Positions 1 to 5,958 of a DNA stretch of 5,958 nucleotides are shown piece by piece (position 1 is the stretch's first letter; the number at the start of each line of letters is the position of its first letter). Location: positions 7,788 to 13,745 of the forward strand of contig FR878670.1 in the NCBI GenBank assembly GCA_000434535.1, in the 5' to 3' direction. Source of the DNA: Collinsella sp. CAG:166 (GTDB lineage Bacteria; Actinomycetota; Coriobacteriia; Coriobacteriales; Coriobacteriaceae). Made by a program: the position numbers and the translations under genes. The notes below the pieces were generated by a model, which was not told where the DNA came from, did not search any database, and saw nothing but the letters and a program-made list of their open reading frames with translations.

Positions 1-158
1 TCCCTACTGGGGCTTCGCCGCCGCTGGCCGCGCGCCCGTTGAGGTCGCTGCTCGGGAGTGAACGCTTGGCCCTTGCCACCGCAGGAAGGCTTTCAGCCCA
101 TGACCTTCCCTCTCTTGCCGGCGACGCGGCGGGCAAAACCCTCTCCGTCAACGCATTG
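1..158 (-). promoter_or_regulatory. T-box riboswitch leader (3' end outside the window)
   Basis: Read on the minus strand, this region follows the order of a T-box leader, the RNA that senses uncharged tRNA and controls aminoacyl-tRNA synthetase or amino-acid genes. Seen: an AGAG element (110-113) leading into a hairpin in which GGAAGG (104-109) pairs with CCTTCC (84-89) and holds a GGCTGAAAGCC inner part; then GTTCACTCCCGAGC (50-63), matching the conserved 'CACTCCCGAGC' segment before the antiterminator; then CAGTAGGGA at the window edge (1-9), resembling the start of the T-box sequence itself. The antiterminator, any terminator or sequestered ribosome site, and the regulated gene lie left of position 1. 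Stem I is not clear: a short GACG/CGTC stem (146-149 with 123-126) would suit a reduced Stem I, and I could not assign a specifier codon. The 5' end is inferred from a promoter-like -10 at 165-170. Known of the family: some actinobacterial ileS T-boxes have very short Stem I domains. Confidence 0.68.
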
Positions 159-164
159 GGCTAT

Positions 165-173
165 AGGATACCA
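165..173 (-). promoter_or_regulatory. Possible extended -10 promoter for the T-box transcript
   Basis: On the minus strand TGG precedes TATCCT (165-170), an extended -10 arrangement (TGn then TATnnT). It would start RNA near position 158, just before the GACGGAGAG segment of the T-box leader. No good -35 hexamer lies 16-18 bases upstream, so the call rests on the extended -10 and its placement. Confidence 0.3.
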
Positions 174-278
174 CATTGTGCGAGCGTATCGCCGCGTTCC
201 GTTTTGTTCGCGCTGGGTACAAGACGGGTAGCTGTGCAAACTGGCCGTGCGCCCAAAGGCGGCGCGGCCTGCGAGATT

Positions 279-283
279 AAGGA
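279..283 (+). promoter_or_regulatory. Ribosome binding site of the M32 carboxypeptidase
   Basis: AAGGA lies six bases before the ATG at 290. It fixes that start over the out-of-frame ATG at 285, which sits too close to the AAGGA and opens a frame without recognisable protein similarity. Confidence 0.6.
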
Positions 284-289
284 TATGGT

Positions 290-1864
290 ATGGGAAAGAA
301 ACTCGATAAGAAGGCCAAGGCCGCCGTGGCAAAAGCCGCCAAGGGCGTCAAGGCCGACAAGGCCGTCAAGAAGTTCCGCAAGCTCGAGGGCAAGCTGTGG
401 ACCCGCGAGTACCTACTCAAGATTGCCGAGTTTGACGGCGCGACCATTGCTCCCGCCAACGGTGCCGCCGCCCGTGCCGACGCCATGGGCACCCTTGCCG
501 GCGAGCACCACAAGCTCCTGACCAGCGAAAAGTCTGTCGAACTTGTGCGCTCGCTGGCACGCGAGACCGTCGCCGGCGGAAAGATCGACGACCCGCAGTT
601 GCTTGACGAGATTCGCGTGCTCGGCCGCGACCAGCGCGAGGCAAGCGTCATCCCCACCGAGGAGGCCGAGGCCTGGACCAGGCTCACCTGCGAGGCCGAC
701 GCCGTGTGGCACAAGGCCAAAGCGGCCAACGACTGGGCGAGCTTTGAGCCCTATGTGGACAAAATCGTCAGCCAGCTCAAGCATCAGGCCGAGCTCATGG
801 ACCCCAAGCGCGACCCATACGACGTGTGGCTCGACCAGTACGAGCGCGGCCTTTCCACCGAGAGCTTCGATGCGTTTTGCGACGAGGTTAAGGCCACGGT
901 CGTGCCGCTCGTGCACGCCATCGGCGAACGCGGCCAGCAGCCCGCTGCCGACTTTTTGCACGCCCGCGTGCCCGAGGCCGCCCAGCGCGCCATGAGCTTT
1001 GACCTGATGAAACTCGTCGGCCTGGACCTGGACGACACCACGCTTGCCTTTACCGAGCATCCGTTTAGCGAGGGCTTCTCGGTGGGCGACGCGCGCATCG
1101 CCACGCACATCTACGAGGACGATTGCATCTCCAACGTCTACAGCATCATCCACGAGGCGGGACACGCCATGTACGAGCTGGGCGTCAATCCCGCCTATGC
1201 GCGCACCTGCCTGGAGGGCGGCACCTCCATGGGCATCCACGAGAGCCAGAGCCGCTTTTTCGAGAACACCGTGGGCCGCAGTCGTGCCTTTATGGGACCG
1301 CTGCTCGAGGTACTGCGCCGCCACGCGCCCGAGGTCTACGGCGACGTTGGCGAGGACACGCTCTACCGCGCCGTGAACATCGCGCAGCCGTCGTTGATCC
1401 GTACCGAGGCCGACGAGCTCACCTACCCCCTGCATATTATGGTGCGCTACCAGATCGAGCGCATGCTGTTTGCCGGCGAGGCCACGGCCAAGGACATCCC
1501 CGCGCTTTGGAATCGCTTTATGGACGAGTACCTGGGTATTCCCGTTCCCGACGACACGCGCGGCTGTCTGCAGGATACGCACTGGAGCGGCGGCTCGTTT
1601 GGCTACTTCCCCACGTATGCGCTGGGTAGCGCCTACGATGCCATGTTTGTGCCGGCCATGTGCCGCGACGGCGTTGACCTTAACGGCGCCTGCGCGAGCG
1701 GCGATCTGGCGCCCGTCCGAGCCTGGCTGGGCGAGCACATTTGGCAGTGGGGCCGCGCCAAGGACGCGCCGGAACTCATCAAGGGCGCATGCGGCATGGC
1801 GTTCGATGCCCGCTACTACTGCAGCTACCTGCAGGACAAGTTCACCACGCTCTACGAGCTGTAA
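290..1864 (+). CDS. M32 family (Taq-type) metallocarboxypeptidase
   Basis: A 524-residue cytosolic metal-dependent carboxypeptidase (thermostable carboxypeptidase 1 / carboxypeptidase Taq family, peptidase family M32), expected to trim C-terminal residues from peptides. Seen: the metal site HEAGH at residues 288-292 (two His ligands and the catalytic Glu), followed exactly 30 residues on by Glu318 in HESQSR, the usual third ligand; DARIAT at 267-272, matching the family DxRxT motif except that the fifth position is Ala; a TEADE block at 372-376; and GCLQDTHW (425-432) running into FGYFPTY (437-443). No signal peptide or membrane segment. The first ~30 residues are an added Lys/Ala-rich stretch with 11 lysines in the first 28 residues; without it the length fits the usual ~500. 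It is transcribed away from the T-box leader and ends before a strong hairpin, so it is probably a single-gene unit. I saw no convincing promoter. All catalytic motifs are intact. Confidence 0.95.
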   Translation: MGKKLDKKAKAAVAKAAKGVKADKAVKKFRKLEGKLWTREYLLKIAEFDGATIAPANGAAARADAMGTLAGEHHKLLTSEKSVELVRSLARETVAGGKIDDPQLLDEIRVLGRDQREASVIPTEEAEAWTRLTCEADAVWHKAKAANDWASFEPYVDKIVSQLKHQAELMDPKRDPYDVWLDQYERGLSTESFDAFCDEVKATVVPLVHAIGERGQQPAADFLHARVPEAAQRAMSFDLMKLVGLDLDDTTLAFTEHPFSEGFSVGDARIATHIYEDDCISNVYSIIHEAGHAMYELGVNPAYARTCLEGGTSMGIHESQSRFFENTVGRSRAFMGPLLEVLRRHAPEVYGDVGEDTLYRAVNIAQPSLIRTEADELTYPLHIMVRYQIERMLFAGEATAKDIPALWNRFMDEYLGIPVPDDTRGCLQDTHWSGGSFGYFPTYALGSAYDAMFVPAMCRDGVDLNGACASGDLAPVRAWLGEHIWQWGRAKDAPELIKGACGMAFDARYYCSYLQDKFTTLYEL

Positions 1865-1886
1865 GGCATAACCGACACGTCAACGC

Positions 1887-1925
1887 AAAGGGGACGCCGC
1901 GGAACCAATCCGCGGCGCCCCCTTT
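1887..1925. terminator. Bidirectional intrinsic terminator between convergent genes
   Basis: Two 16-base arms (1887-1902 and 1910-1925) pair around a 7-base loop with a single A/C mismatch (1894 with 1918). The core is CGCCGCGG/CCGCGGCG, extended by GGGG/CCCC and AAA/TTT. The AAA and TTT ends give a short T run on either strand, so the hairpin can stop the carboxypeptidase message (stop codon at 1862-1864) and the glmM message (stop at 1962-1964). The T tracts are short, so efficiency depends mainly on the very stable stem. Confidence 0.8.
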
Positions 1926-1961
1926 CCACCTAGTTGTTTAAGAACGTCCCCAATGACTACC

Positions 1962-3293
1962 TTACAGAGCCTCGAGCGCGTTGGCGATGCGCTTCATGGC
2001 GGCATCGGCGGATGCTTGGTCGGGCGCCTCGGCCAGCACGCGGATAACCGACTCGGTTCCGCTCTTGCGCACGAGCACGCGGCCCTCGCCTGCCAGCGCA
2101 GCCTCGGCCTCGGCGATGGCGTTCTGCACGCCCATGTTCTCGAGCGCGGCGTCCTTGTCCGCCACGTGCACGGCCACCTGCGCCTGCGGCAGCAGCTTGC
2201 ACGGAGCCGTGAGCTGCGAGAGCGTCTCGCGCTCGGCACGAATCACTTCCATCACGCGTAGCGAGGTCATAATGCCGTCGCCCGTGCGCTCGATATCGCC
2301 AAAGATCGTATGGCCCGTCTGCTCGCCACCCAGGCTGTAGCCGCCCTCGCGCATCTTGGCATACACGTGACGGTCGCCCACGCCGCTGGTCACGGCGCTC
2401 AGACCGGCAAGCTCCAGCGACTTGACCAGGCCAAAGTTGCTGGCAATCGTCGGCACCACGGTACCGCCCGAGAGTCGCCCGTGCTTGTTCAGATACACGC
2501 CGCACACGTACAGGATCTGGTCGCCGTCTACCACGCGACCGCGCTCATCCACGGCCAGGCAGCGGTCGGCATCGCCGTCGTAGGCAAAACCCACGTCCAG
2601 GCCCTGCTCCACCACATGGCGCTGCAGACGCTCCATATGCGTGGAGCCGCAGTCGACGTTGATGTTAAAACCATCGGGCGCGGCGTTGATCACGCGCACG
2701 TCAGCGCCCAGCGAGTCGAACACCGGCTTGGCCACCGAGGAAGCCGAGCCGTTGGCGCAGTCGATACCGATCTTGACGCCCTGCAGCGAAATGTTCACGC
2801 TGGCGATGAGCGAAGCAATGTAGCGGTTGCGGCCCTGCATGTAGTCCACCGTGGCGCCGATGTGGTTGCCCGTGGCCAGCGGCACCTCGCTCTTGCCATC
2901 GATGTAGTCCTCGATGAGCTCCAGTACGTCCTCGTCCATCTTAAAGCCGTCGCTGTTGACGAGCTTAATGCCGTTATCGCAAAACGGGTTGTGGCTCGCG
3001 CTGATCATGATGCCGCAATCGAAGCAGCCCTCCACGGTCTGATGCGCCACGCCCGGCGTGGGGATCACGTGCAGCATATAGGCGTCCGCACCGCTCGCGA
3101 CCAGACCGCTCACCAGCGCCGCCTCGAACATATAACTCGAGCGACGCGTGTCCTTGCCCACGATGACGCGTGCCTTGCGCTCGCGGTTGGCGCCGTAATA
3201 CCAGCCCACAAAACGGCCAATCTTATAAGCATGCTCTACCGTCAGCCCAACGTTGGCCTCACCGCGAAAGCCGTCGGTGCCAAAGTACTTCAT
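1962..3293 (-). CDS. glmM: Phosphoglucosamine mutase GlmM
   Basis: A 443-residue cytosolic enzyme of the alpha-D-phosphohexomutase family that converts glucosamine-6-phosphate to glucosamine-1-phosphate, the step before GlmU in UDP-GlcNAc synthesis for peptidoglycan. Seen in order: the N-terminal FGTDGFRG (4-11); the active-site phosphoserine loop ISASHNP with Ser100; the Mg-binding loop DGDADR (239-244); the sugar-binding loop GGEQTGH (322-328); and the phosphate-binding loop RKSGTES (409-415). Length matches GlmM (about 445) and not the longer phosphoglucomutases. GGEQTGH has Thr where Ser is usual, and RKSGTES has Ser where GTEP is usual; both are mild changes. Cysteines at 90, 93 and 105 surround the catalytic serine. 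An AAGGAG five bases from the ATG supports the start. Upstream lies the DUF4012 gene, with a terminator-like hairpin in between; downstream is a shared terminator. No glmS or cdaA is in view. Confidence 0.96.
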   Translation of the reverse strand: MKYFGTDGFRGEANVGLTVEHAYKIGRFVGWYYGANRERKARVIVGKDTRRSSYMFEAALVSGLVASGADAYMLHVIPTPGVAHQTVEGCFDCGIMISASHNPFCDNGIKLVNSDGFKMDEDVLELIEDYIDGKSEVPLATGNHIGATVDYMQGRNRYIASLIASVNISLQGVKIGIDCANGSASSVAKPVFDSLGADVRVINAAPDGFNINVDCGSTHMERLQRHVVEQGLDVGFAYDGDADRCLAVDERGRVVDGDQILYVCGVYLNKHGRLSGGTVVPTIASNFGLVKSLELAGLSAVTSGVGDRHVYAKMREGGYSLGGEQTGHTIFGDIERTGDGIMTSLRVMEVIRAERETLSQLTAPCKLLPQAQVAVHVADKDAALENMGVQNAIAEAEAALAGEGRVLVRKSGTESVIRVLAEAPDQASADAAMKRIANALEAL

Positions 3294-3298
3294 GCGCT

Positions 3299-3304
3299 CT
3301 CCTT
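3299..3304 (-). promoter_or_regulatory. Ribosome binding site of glmM
   Basis: AAGGAG on the minus strand with five bases before the ATG, a near-ideal Shine-Dalgarno sequence. It starts nine bases after the end of the upstream hairpin, so the hairpin and this site share one short leader. Confidence 0.8.
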
Positions 3305-3339
3305 ACAAAATAGGGGCGGACAGATTGCCTGTCCGCCCC
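3304..3339 (-). terminator. Intrinsic terminator after the DUF4012 gene / in the glmM leader
   Basis: On the minus strand GGGGCGGACAG (3329-3339) pairs perfectly over 11 bases with CTGTCCGCCCC (3313-3323) around a five-base loop, followed by TATTTTGTA. This is a good intrinsic terminator for the DUF4012 message, whose stop codon is at 3377-3379. The plus-strand side is followed only by AAAA, so it works in one direction. Because it ends 19 bases before the glmM ATG, any promoter serving glmM from further upstream must read through it; it could also act as an attenuator or as a 5' stabilising stem. Confidence 0.75.
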
Positions 3340-3352
3340 AAAATGGTACTCG

Positions 3353-3358
3353 ATTATC
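3353..3358 (-). promoter_or_regulatory. Possible -10 element for glmM
   Basis: GATAAT on the minus strand differs from TATAAT at one position and would start RNA near 3346, just ahead of the 3313-3339 hairpin. No recognisable -35 hexamer stands 16-18 bases upstream (the bases there are like CGTAGG), so this is only a candidate. Confidence 0.22.
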
Positions 3359-3376
3359 TGCGCTACCAGAAAAACC

Positions 3377-5689
3377 CTACGCCGACGCGCTGTCGCGAGC
3401 CGCCTGGCATGTAGGGGTCTGACGCAGCGTAAGAGGCTTGTCCCCCGCCTCGGCCGACGTGGTCAGCGTATACGTGATCGTCGTCGTCTCGCCAGCATGC
3501 AGGTCAACGGTGCCCGAATAGAAGGGGATTCCATGCCACGTAGCGGCACCAAGACCAAACTGGGTACCCTCAACCGTAAGGTCACTGATGTTGCCACCCG
3601 TCGGGGCAAACAACGAGACATTCAGACGCTCGTCGTCACGCGCGGCATCGGGCGCGCTCGCCGCAACGTAGTCGGGCAGCTTGCCAGCCTCCTCCTGCGT
3701 CATGATGTTCGTCAGGGTAACGGTGATGTGATAGGAGCACGTGCCGTCGCCGTTCTTCACGCCCTGACCAATCTGAGTGTCGGCGTTCAGATACCAGTCG
3801 AGCTTGGAGAAGCTCAGGTTGTTAAAGTAAACGCCGGCAACGGGATCGGCACTCGGATCATCCGGATCGGGCAGCGAAGCGTCAATGCTCGTCTCTTTGA
3901 TGGCATTCTGCTCATCATCGTTTCTCATCCACGCGATCAGGCGGCCCTCTTCGGCACCGCGCTCAACGGCGCTGACAAGCTTCGTAACATCGACATCGCC
4001 GATACCGCCAAGGACCTTGTCGAAGGCAGCGCTGGCGACGGATGCAAAGATGCCGTCCGACTCCTCGACCGGATAGTTCCAGTACACATCGTGCATGAGG
4101 ACCTTTGCGGCGTTGGTGCCGTCGACAACCGTTCCGTCGGGCAGTGACACGTTACCGACCAGGCCCAGCAGATACTGCAGGAACACCGGGTCGATACCGA
4201 TGACGCCATCAACGTCCTGTCCATACTGGGACTTCCACAGCGCGGCGACACGCTGCGAGTTGCGGGGCCAATCAGGCGAATAGGTATTGCCCGAGTTGTA
4301 CAGGTTGCTGTGGTTGCCGAACAGCGCCTCATCCTCTTCGTCGACGCTCTCGACCGCCTCATCCTCGCTGAGTCCAATGCGGGGAACAAACTCGCCAATC
4401 GACATCTGACCGTCGGTGACCGAAATCAGGCCCTGCGAACCGCCAAAGCCGCCGCAGGCACGAATCTCGACGTTGTTCATGGCGTACATAAGGTAGTTGC
4501 GCGTCTGGCCGTTGGCGCCGAGCATCTGGGGAAGGACGGGGGCGACCTTCTCCGCCGCGTCAACCGCGCCGTTGAGGGTGGCAAAGCCGTCCTTGGCCTT
4601 ATCGACCAGCTCGGTCACCTGGGAAATATGAGTATCGCCAATGCCCTGGACCTTCTCGTTGGCGCTCTTGAACACCTTCGAGCTGCTGGAAAGCGAATCG
4701 GCGACCGCCTGCAGCGCGGACACGTTAATCATGCCGTCCTGGAACAGCTTGCCGGGCGTAGCCTGCGAAAGGTTATCGGCCATGGGAACCAGCGCATTGC
4801 TCGAGACATCGGACAGGGCGTCAATCATGGTGCGGGCCGCATTGATATCGCTGCCATACACCGGGATAAACGAAGCCGCCGTCCACAGCGGGCTCGAGGT
4901 CTCCGCCTTCATGCTGTTACAGAGCTCATCGATCTTCTTCGCGTCGTCAGGCAGCGTCGAAAAATCGCCCGACGTGACCTTGTCCTTAAGGCCACCGACG
5001 ATCTCGACAGCCTCCTTCGCTTCGCTCTTTACGGTCTTTGCCGAGTTAAGCAGCATAAAGCCGCTTGCGCCAAGCGCAACGAGAAGCACCGCGACTACAG
5101 CGGCAATAATGGCGCCGGTGTGACGCTTTTTGCGCTCGCCCTTGCGATGGCGATGACGGACCAGACCGTCAGAGGTCGAACTCGACGAAGCATCGCTACC
5201 GTAGTTCAAGCCAAAATCGTAATAATCTTCCTTGGAACCCGAGCCCGCAAACTCGGCACCGCTATCATCCAGGCGGGCGAACGTGCCTGTCTCGGAGGCG
5301 CCGGTGTAAATCGTGCCGAGGTTACCCGTAAGCCCCGCGCCACCGGCAGAGGGAGTATTGTTGTCGGCCTTGCCGGCATTAACGTTGCCGGCGCCATTCG
5401 CGGCGTTGGCAGCACCTGCGTTGTTCGCAGGTACCGAAGGAGCCCCGCTCGGCTGCGACGCAGAGGTTGCACCGCCCGCAAAGACATTTCCTCTTGCACG
5501 GCCGGTCTTTTTTGCCTTTTGAGACTGCTCGTACAGAGCGGTAAACATCGCCGTCTCGCCCGGGGACACGCGCTTACCGGAACCGCCCTGTCCAGCGCCG
5601 CCCGGCGTGCCGGCCTTACCAGCCCCGTTCGGACGCGGCGGAACTGCAGGGCGGCCGCTATCGCTGCCCTTAAAGTGATTACCAGCCAT
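3377..5689 (-). CDS. Membrane-anchored DUF4012 domain protein
   Basis: A 770-residue single-pass membrane protein; its molecular function is not known to me. Seen in order: residues 1-175, low-complexity and rich in Gly, Ala, Asn, Pro and Ser; a basic patch (178-190) and a hydrophobic helix (about 193-214), giving N-in, C-out topology; a helical stretch (220-390) with SPLWTAASFIPVYGSDI near 266-282; the DUF4012 core with NYLMYAMNNVEIRACGGF (398-415), SPDWPRN (471-477) and GVIGIDPVFLQYLL (495-508); and a beta-rich C-terminal part. A very acidic run (9 of 13 residues, 442-454) sits within the core. The start is ATG at 5687-5689 with GAGGA seven bases upstream; an in-frame TTG nine codons earlier has no such site and would place the ribosome site inside the gene. 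Related proteins are often near envelope or polysaccharide genes, so an envelope role is inferred. glmM follows on the same strand after a terminator hairpin. Confidence 0.88.
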   Translation of the reverse strand: MAGNHFKGSDSGRPAVPPRPNGAGKAGTPGGAGQGGSGKRVSPGETAMFTALYEQSQKAKKTGRARGNVFAGGATSASQPSGAPSVPANNAGAANAANGAGNVNAGKADNNTPSAGGAGLTGNLGTIYTGASETGTFARLDDSGAEFAGSGSKEDYYDFGLNYGSDASSSSTSDGLVRHRHRKGERKKRHTGAIIAAVVAVLLVALGASGFMLLNSAKTVKSEAKEAVEIVGGLKDKVTSGDFSTLPDDAKKIDELCNSMKAETSSPLWTAASFIPVYGSDINAARTMIDALSDVSSNALVPMADNLSQATPGKLFQDGMINVSALQAVADSLSSSSKVFKSANEKVQGIGDTHISQVTELVDKAKDGFATLNGAVDAAEKVAPVLPQMLGANGQTRNYLMYAMNNVEIRACGGFGGSQGLISVTDGQMSIGEFVPRIGLSEDEAVESVDEEDEALFGNHSNLYNSGNTYSPDWPRNSQRVAALWKSQYGQDVDGVIGIDPVFLQYLLGLVGNVSLPDGTVVDGTNAAKVLMHDVYWNYPVEESDGIFASVASAAFDKVLGGIGDVDVTKLVSAVERGAEEGRLIAWMRNDDEQNAIKETSIDASLPDPDDPSADPVAGVYFNNLSFSKLDWYLNADTQIGQGVKNGDGTCSYHITVTLTNIMTQEEAGKLPDYVAASAPDAARDDERLNVSLFAPTGGNISDLTVEGTQFGLGAATWHGIPFYSGTVDLHAGETTTITYTLTTSAEAGDKPLTLRQTPTCQAARDSASA

Positions 5690-5696
5690 AAAGAAA

Positions 5697-5701
5697 TCCT
5701 C
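5697..5701 (-). promoter_or_regulatory. Ribosome binding site deciding the DUF4012 start
   Basis: GAGGA on the minus strand, seven bases before the ATG at 5687-5689. It selects this ATG over the in-frame TTG at 5714-5716, which lies upstream of the site. Confidence 0.65.
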
Positions 5702-5725
5702 GCAATTGAGTCGCAATGAAAAAGT

Positions 5726-5747
5726 CCATAACGTTACTAGTTTATGG
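5726..5747 (-). promoter_or_regulatory. Dyad in the DUF4012 promoter region, possible operator
   Basis: CCATAA (5726-5731 on the plus strand) and TTATGG (5742-5747) form perfect six-base inverted arms around ten bases containing an off-centre ACTAGT. It lies 37 bases upstream of the DUF4012 ATG. A weak -10-like TAAACT on the minus strand (5739-5744) overlaps one arm, so a protein bound here could block or place a promoter. The stem is too AT-rich and short to be a terminator. No -35 is obvious. The rest of the gap between the two genes (5690-5838) shows no further feature. Confidence 0.3.
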
Positions 5748-5838
5748 CATTTTGAGCATCGACAGCTAAACTCCAGACACGGACATCAATTGGCGAAAAT
5801 GCGGCACAACACCTTTTCCGTCTTGGCAGCGGCGCTAG

Positions 5839-5958
5839 CTACACCGTGAGGAACATCATCACGATGATCATGACAAAGCCGATAAGGTCGGTCGGCAAAA
5901 ACACCGTGCCCAGCATAACGGCGCTGGTAATGGTTGCCGAGACCGGCTCCACGGTTCC
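5839..5958 (-). CDS. DMT/EamA family transporter, C-terminal end only
   Basis: The last 39 codons of a minus-strand gene whose start lies beyond the right edge, ending with TAG at 5839-5841. The visible part carries VEPVSAT, like the 'EP' motif that opens the last-but-one helix of EamA-type drug/metabolite transporters, then two hydrophobic segments (SAVMLGTVFL and LIGFVMIIVMMFLTV) separated by a short PTD turn. This matches the last two helices of such ten-helix carriers. The substrate cannot be predicted. It runs in the same direction as the DUF4012 gene, with 149 bases between its stop and the DUF4012 ATG and no convincing terminator there, so read-through is possible. Confidence 0.7.
   Translation of the reverse strand, partial: GTVEPVSATITSAVMLGTVFLPTDLIGFVMIIVMMFLTV

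Noticed and set aside
61..160. Cobalamin, TPP or glycine riboswitch, or RNase P RNA, on the minus strand
   Set aside because: The invariant segments of those RNAs are missing, while the order AGAG, GGCTGAAAGCC, CACTCCCGAGC, AGTAGG fits a T-box.
204..233. A promoter for the M32 gene (TTGTTC at 204 with GTAGCT at 228)
   Set aside because: Spacing is 18 and the -10 match is poor; no better than chance in this region.
39..521. An open frame on the plus strand across the T-box region into the M32 gene
   Set aside because: It overlaps the M32 start in another frame, lacks a ribosome site and crosses a structured RNA on the other strand.
413..1738. A 441-codon open frame on the minus strand opposite the M32 gene
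   Set aside because: It mirrors the codon pattern of a GC-rich gene on the other strand, shows no recognisable motifs, and the plus-strand frame has complete M32 catalytic motifs.
2310..3422. A 370-codon open frame on the plus strand opposite glmM
   Set aside because: Composition rich in His/Ala/Val repeats typical of an antisense shadow; the minus strand has all GlmM motifs.
5690..5716. A nine-residue longer DUF4012 protein starting at TTG (5714-5716)
   Set aside because: The GAGGA at 5697-5701 would be inside the coding region, and it is well placed for the ATG at 5687-5689.
4310..5719. A 469-codon open frame on the plus strand opposite the DUF4012 gene
   Set aside because: Antisense shadow rich in Arg and Ala without domain features; DUF4012 core motifs are on the minus strand.
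5775..5835. A terminator after the transporter gene
   Set aside because: Only a five-base GAAAA/TTTTC pairing with a large unpaired interior is present; no stable stem followed by a T run.

Overview
The window is a GC-rich, gene-dense chromosomal segment. The overall look (GC-rich codons, a T-box leader, an M32 carboxypeptidase, a GlmM and a DUF4012 membrane protein side by side) suggests a high-GC Gram-positive, most likely one of the Coriobacteriia such as Collinsella. That assignment is an inference from family resemblance, not from a search. No mobile element, CRISPR array, tRNA or rRNA is visible.

Layout. Positions 1 to about 158, minus strand: most of a T-box riboswitch leader, cut off by the window start just as the conserved T-box/antiterminator begins. 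The gene it controls lies outside, to the left. Positions 290-1864, plus strand: an M32 (Taq-type) metallocarboxypeptidase with an unusual lysine/alanine-rich N-terminus. Positions 1887-1925: a strong hairpin with A and T flanks that can end transcription from both sides. Positions 1962-3293, minus strand: glmM, phosphoglucosamine mutase. Positions 3313-3339: a perfect 11-bp hairpin with a T-rich tail on the minus strand, squeezed between the upstream gene and the glmM ribosome binding site. Positions 3377-5689, minus strand: a 770-residue membrane-anchored DUF4012 protein with a long low-complexity cytoplasmic tail. Positions 5839-5958, minus strand: the last 39 codons of a DMT/EamA-type membrane transporter.

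How the genes relate. GlmM makes glucosamine-1-phosphate for UDP-GlcNAc, the entry point to peptidoglycan and other surface glycans. The DUF4012 protein directly upstream has a large extracytoplasmic domain of a family often seen near envelope or polysaccharide genes, so a shared envelope theme is plausible but unproven. The M32 peptidase and the T-box-controlled gene point away from each other and are unrelated transcription units.

This is largely a housekeeping region and I do not see a new multi-gene system. The observations most worth checking are the T-box leader with its unclear or reduced Stem I, the hairpin filling the glmM leader, the cysteine cluster around the GlmM active-site serine, and the architecture of the DUF4012 protein.
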